The notes under the pieces are model-generated. The model was given only the letters and a program-made list of their open reading frames with translations. It did no database searches and was not told where the DNA came from. Shown here piece after piece: positions 61,471 to 64,000 of a stretch of DNA of 64,000 nucleotides (the first letter of the stretch is position 1; each line of letters opens with the position of its first letter). A program made the translations under genes and the position numbers. Source of the stretch: Novosphingobium sp. (GTDB taxonomy: Bacteria; Pseudomonadota; Alphaproteobacteria; Sphingomonadales; Sphingomonadaceae); assembly GCA_017745295.1 (NCBI GenBank), contig JAGHZR010000010.1, positions 62,001 to 126,000 of the forward strand. The letters run 5' to 3'.

Positions 61471-62517
61471 ATGGATATGCCCGATCCCACCCTTAGCGAC
61501 CTCGGTTGGAGAGCGAGTTTCAGCAGCCAACTGCGTGAGGACGAACGCGGCGATGAACTTTGCCCGGCGCGTGTCATGGCGGTTCATCGGGGCTGGATAG
61601 AGGTTGCAGGTAGCGGTCTGGCCGGGATGATCCCCTCCGCACTGCCATCAGCGGAAGGTGCGGAAGACCGCGCCACGGTGGGGGACTGGCTGATCGTCGA
61701 TCGGGCAAGGCTGGAGCCGGTCAGGATCCTGGACCGCATCAACCTTTTCAAGCGGCAGGCCCCGATGGACAAGCGTCGCCTCCAGTTGATCGCCGCTAAC
61801 GTCGATACGGTGTTCGTGGTCACCTCGTGCAACCACGATTTCAATGTGGCGCGGCTCGAGCGCTATCTCGTCATGGCGCGTGAGGTTGGCGTGACGCCGG
61901 TGGTGGTTCTGACCAAGGCCGACCTGGCGGCCCAGCCCCAGGAGTTCGTGGACATCGCCCGGGGGCTGCAACCCGGCCTGCAGGTTGAACTGATAAACGG
62001 GCGCGACCCCGGCAGCGTTGCGCGGTTGGCGCCGTATTGCGGCAAGGGCAGGACCGTCGCACTGCTGGGCTCGTCCGGTGTCGGCAAGTCGACGATGATC
62101 AACAGCATGCGCGGGTCGACCGACATCGCGACCCAGCCCATTCGCGAAAACGACGGCAAGGGACGGCACACGACGACAGTGCGGCAGATGCACCGCCTGA
62201 ATGGTCCGATCGACGGGGGCTGGTTGATCGATACGCCTGGCATGCGCGAGTTCAATCTTCCGGAAGCCGCTGACGGGATCGCCGAAGTGTTCGACGATAT
62301 CACCGCGTGGACGCAGCAATGCCGCTTCACCGATTGCAAGCACGTCTCCGAGCCTGGTTGCATGGTACAGGCGATGGTGCGCAGTGGGACGCTGAGCCCA
62401 GCCCGGCTGCAACGCTGGCGCAAACTGGTTCTTGAAGATGCCGGAAATTCACGGAACACCCCCCGGCGTCGACTGGGTTCGACCAATGCCGTCAGAAGGA
62501 ACAAGACAAATGGCTGA
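61471..62517 (+). CDS. rsgA: ribosome small-subunit-dependent GTPase A
   Basis: This is a 348-residue circularly permuted GTPase: OB-like N-terminal domain (about 15-85), G4 VVLTKADL near residue 145, G1 LLGSSGVGKST near residue 200, G2 region GKGRHTTT, G3 DTPGMREF near residue 255, and a C-terminal zinc finger CRFTDCKHVSEPGC. RsgA checks 30S subunit maturation. ATG 61471 gives the family-normal length. It overlaps the next small gene by 8 bp. Confidence 0.95.
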   Translation: MDMPDPTLSDLGWRASFSSQLREDERGDELCPARVMAVHRGWIEVAGSGLAGMIPSALPSAEGAEDRATVGDWLIVDRARLEPVRILDRINLFKRQAPMDKRRLQLIAANVDTVFVVTSCNHDFNVARLERYLVMAREVGVTPVVVLTKADLAAQPQEFVDIARGLQPGLQVELINGRDPGSVARLAPYCGKGRTVALLGSSGVGKSTMINSMRGSTDIATQPIRENDGKGRHTTTVRQMHRLNGPIDGGWLIDTPGMREFNLPEAADGIAEVFDDITAWTQQCRFTDCKHVSEPGCMVQAMVRSGTLSPARLQRWRKLVLEDAGNSRNTPRRRLGSTNAVRRNKTNG

Positions 62518-62665
62518 CCTGTATCTCAAGGCTCTGGAGTCCGAGCGCAGGAGTTTGTGGGCCGAATGCCGTTTGAAAGGGCTTTCGAAGGACACACCGG
62601 AACGGCTCCGGATTGCCGAACTCGACAAGCTTCTGGCCGAGCACAAAGCGAAGAAGGCAAGCTAG
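62510..62665 (+). CDS. small hypothetical protein (51 aa) coupled to rsgA
   Basis: This 51-residue charged helical protein (LYLKALESERRSLWAECRLK) starts at ATG 62510, nine bases after AGAAGGA and inside the rsgA end. No domain is recognised. The overlap and the ribosome binding site support expression together with rsgA. Confidence 0.6.
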   Translation: MADLYLKALESERRSLWAECRLKGLSKDTPERLRIAELDKLLAEHKAKKAS

Positions 62666-62791
62666 GCGGTAACGGATCGGGACCAAGGCGGCGAAGACGA
62701 TCTGCAAATCGCCTGGCCCAATCCGCGAATGACTTTATCCGAAGGACCGGTATACGGCGGATCCTTCCATCTTTTGCGTAGGTTTTAGAGA

Positions 62792-63106
62792 ATGGCAGCA
62801 TACAAGGAGCCGGGCATCGAAGCTCGGCGTAACGCCGCGGCAGAGGCGCGGGCCAAGGCATTGGCGAAACTGAAGGCAAAGCCTCCGATTGATCCGGCGG
62901 TTCAGGCGGAACGGATTGCGAAGGCGCAGGCGCGCGAACAGGCGCAGGCCGAGAAACGTCAGGCGGCAAAGGAAGCTCGCGAGCAAGCCGCGTTGGACAA
63001 GGCGGCACGGATCGCAGCAGAGCGGCCAGCGCCGGAACCTACCGAAGCGGAGCGAAAGGCGGCCCGCGACGCGCGTTACGCCGCTCGCAAGGCGCGCAAG
63101 AAGTAA
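62792..63106 (+). CDS. DUF6481 family protein
   Basis: This 104-residue, very Ala/Arg/Lys-rich coiled helix starts MAAYKEPGIEARRNAAAEAR and ends AARKARKK, as in the DUF6481 proteins of alphaproteobacteria. It is probably a nucleic-acid or chromosome-associated protein; function is unknown. Confidence 0.8.
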   Translation: MAAYKEPGIEARRNAAAEARAKALAKLKAKPPIDPAVQAERIAKAQAREQAQAEKRQAAKEAREQAALDKAARIAAERPAPEPTEAERKAARDARYAARKARKK

Positions 63107-63152
63107 TGCACCTGAATGCCCCCCGCCCGGCGAGCGGGGAGGTCACCTGCGC

Positions 63153-63860
63153 GTGAGCACGCTCCTCTCCGACCTCTTGCCTGGCGAGGAACTGGTCGAC
63201 GTGGCTCATGTGCCTGACGGTGCGCGGCTGCGGCTCGTTCGCAAGGGAAGCAATTTCACCATCCTGCTCGACGACAACGAGCTCATGAACAGTTATAAAT
63301 ACGCTTCGGAAGAAGCGCTCGCGACGATGACCTGCGAGCGCCTTGGTCGCAGAGCGGACCTGCAGATGCTTATCGGCGGCTACGGCATGGGCTTCACGCT
63401 GCGCGCGGCCCTTTCCACGCTCGGGCATGATGCGGCGGTGACCGTGTCGGAGATCGTGCCGGAGATACTGGACTGGGCCGCTGGGCCGATGCGTGTTCAG
63501 ACCGCCGGTTGCCTCGACGATCCTCGCACATCCATCGTGCATGAAGACGTAGCGCTGCTGATCGCGGGTGCGAGGGGGGCTTACGATGCCATCCTGCTGG
63601 ATGTCGATAATGGTCCGGAAGGGCTTACCCGACAGGTGAATGATTGGCTCTATTCGCGATCCGGTCTGGAGGCGGCAATGTCGGCGCTGAGACCGAAGGG
63701 GATTTTGGCAATCTGGTCTGCAACCCCCGATGCATCGTTTGCAGCGCTTCTTTCAGAAATTGGATTTTCGGTAGCGGTCGTTCCCGTTCCTGCGAGCCCG
63801 ATCCGGCCATCAGACAGCGACGAGATAGAACATGTCGTTATATTTGCTCAGCTTAGATAG
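63153..63860 (+). CDS. spermidine-synthase-like methyltransferase-fold protein
   Basis: This 235-residue protein with a Rossmann fold carries LMIGGYGMGFTLRAAL (motif I, GxGxG-like), SEIVPEILDWA as the acidic strand and YDAILLDVDNGPEG as motif IV. It resembles spermidine synthases but lacks their N-terminal domain, so the acceptor is unclear. GTG 63153 follows GGGGAGG. It is the last gene in the window. Confidence 0.8.
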   Translation: MSTLLSDLLPGEELVDVAHVPDGARLRLVRKGSNFTILLDDNELMNSYKYASEEALATMTCERLGRRADLQMLIGGYGMGFTLRAALSTLGHDAAVTVSEIVPEILDWAAGPMRVQTAGCLDDPRTSIVHEDVALLIAGARGAYDAILLDVDNGPEGLTRQVNDWLYSRSGLEAAMSALRPKGILAIWSATPDASFAALLSEIGFSVAVVPVPASPIRPSDSDEIEHVVIFAQLR

Positions 63861-64000
63861 AAAATAGCGGCAGTAGCACCACCCGGTGCCCGGCCCGTGG
63901 AGCATGCGACCCGATCGTCGGCTAGGCGCGGTGATGCGGGATCCGAGCAAATTCGCTCATGCAAGTCTGGCGGATCAACGCTGGGCTTGAGGGGCAAATC
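63861..64000. other. no gene seen at the right edge
   Basis: The final 140 bp contain no convincing reading frame, RNA gene or terminator. Confidence 0.4.

Overview
The window is about 64 kb of high-GC chromosome from a sphingomonad-type alphaproteobacterium (Novosphingobium/Sphingobium-like; the genus is inferred). Supporting signs are many TonB-dependent receptors (TBDRs), three FecI/FecR surface-signalling sets, a 5S rRNA-tRNA-fMet tail of an rrn operon with the sphingomonad-style 5S core, and a DUF6481-type protein next to rsgA.

Layout. 0-3.3 kb: two alpha/beta hydrolases and an SDR oxidoreductase, divergent from a GlxA-like AraC regulator. 3.4-13 kb: an STN-type TBDR, FecR and FecI, a paralogous STN-less TBDR, a periplasmic M20 amidohydrolase and a DAACS symporter. 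Together these look like an uptake system for an amide-linked amino-acid conjugate. 13-19 kb: a CzcCBA-type heavy-metal RND exporter with a small His/Cys-rich periplasmic protein at its head. 19-23.3 kb: small housekeeping and hypothetical genes, ending in a TonB. 23.4-27.7 kb: a siderophore-type receptor with its own FecR and FecI. 28-30.7 kb: an M48-type membrane metalloprotease and a small secreted protein.

30.9-49.9 kb is the most notable region. A LacI regulator sits near two divergent operons. The leftward operon runs TBDR, arylsulfatase, GH3 glycosidase, gentisate 1,2-dioxygenase, fumarylpyruvate hydrolase, maleylpyruvate isomerase. The rightward operon runs MFS transporter and then five different sulfatases. 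Many of the junctions overlap. Near-identical operator-like sequences (TTTAGCGyTAmA) lie over the putative -10 regions of the lacI promoter and of both divergent promoters. I infer a PUL-like system that imports a sulfated, glycosylated aromatic compound, removes sulfate and sugar, and cleaves the aromatic ring by the gentisate route to pyruvate and fumarate. The substrate is unknown.

50-53.6 kb: an OsmC-like protein, a diiron ferritin-like protein and a SARP-alpha/beta-hydrolase fusion. 53.7-58.8 kb: a third FecI-FecR-TBDR set with a PepSY membrane protein. 58.8-61.5 kb is a rearrangement scar. It holds a near-perfect 215-bp inverted repeat of the 5S 3' end plus tRNA-fMet around a 71-bp 5S core, an IS5-type transposase fragment, a broken TBDR, and a 24-codon TonB C-terminus. 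61.5-64 kb: rsgA, two small proteins and a spermidine-synthase-like protein. No CRISPR array, intact insertion sequence or prophage was seen.
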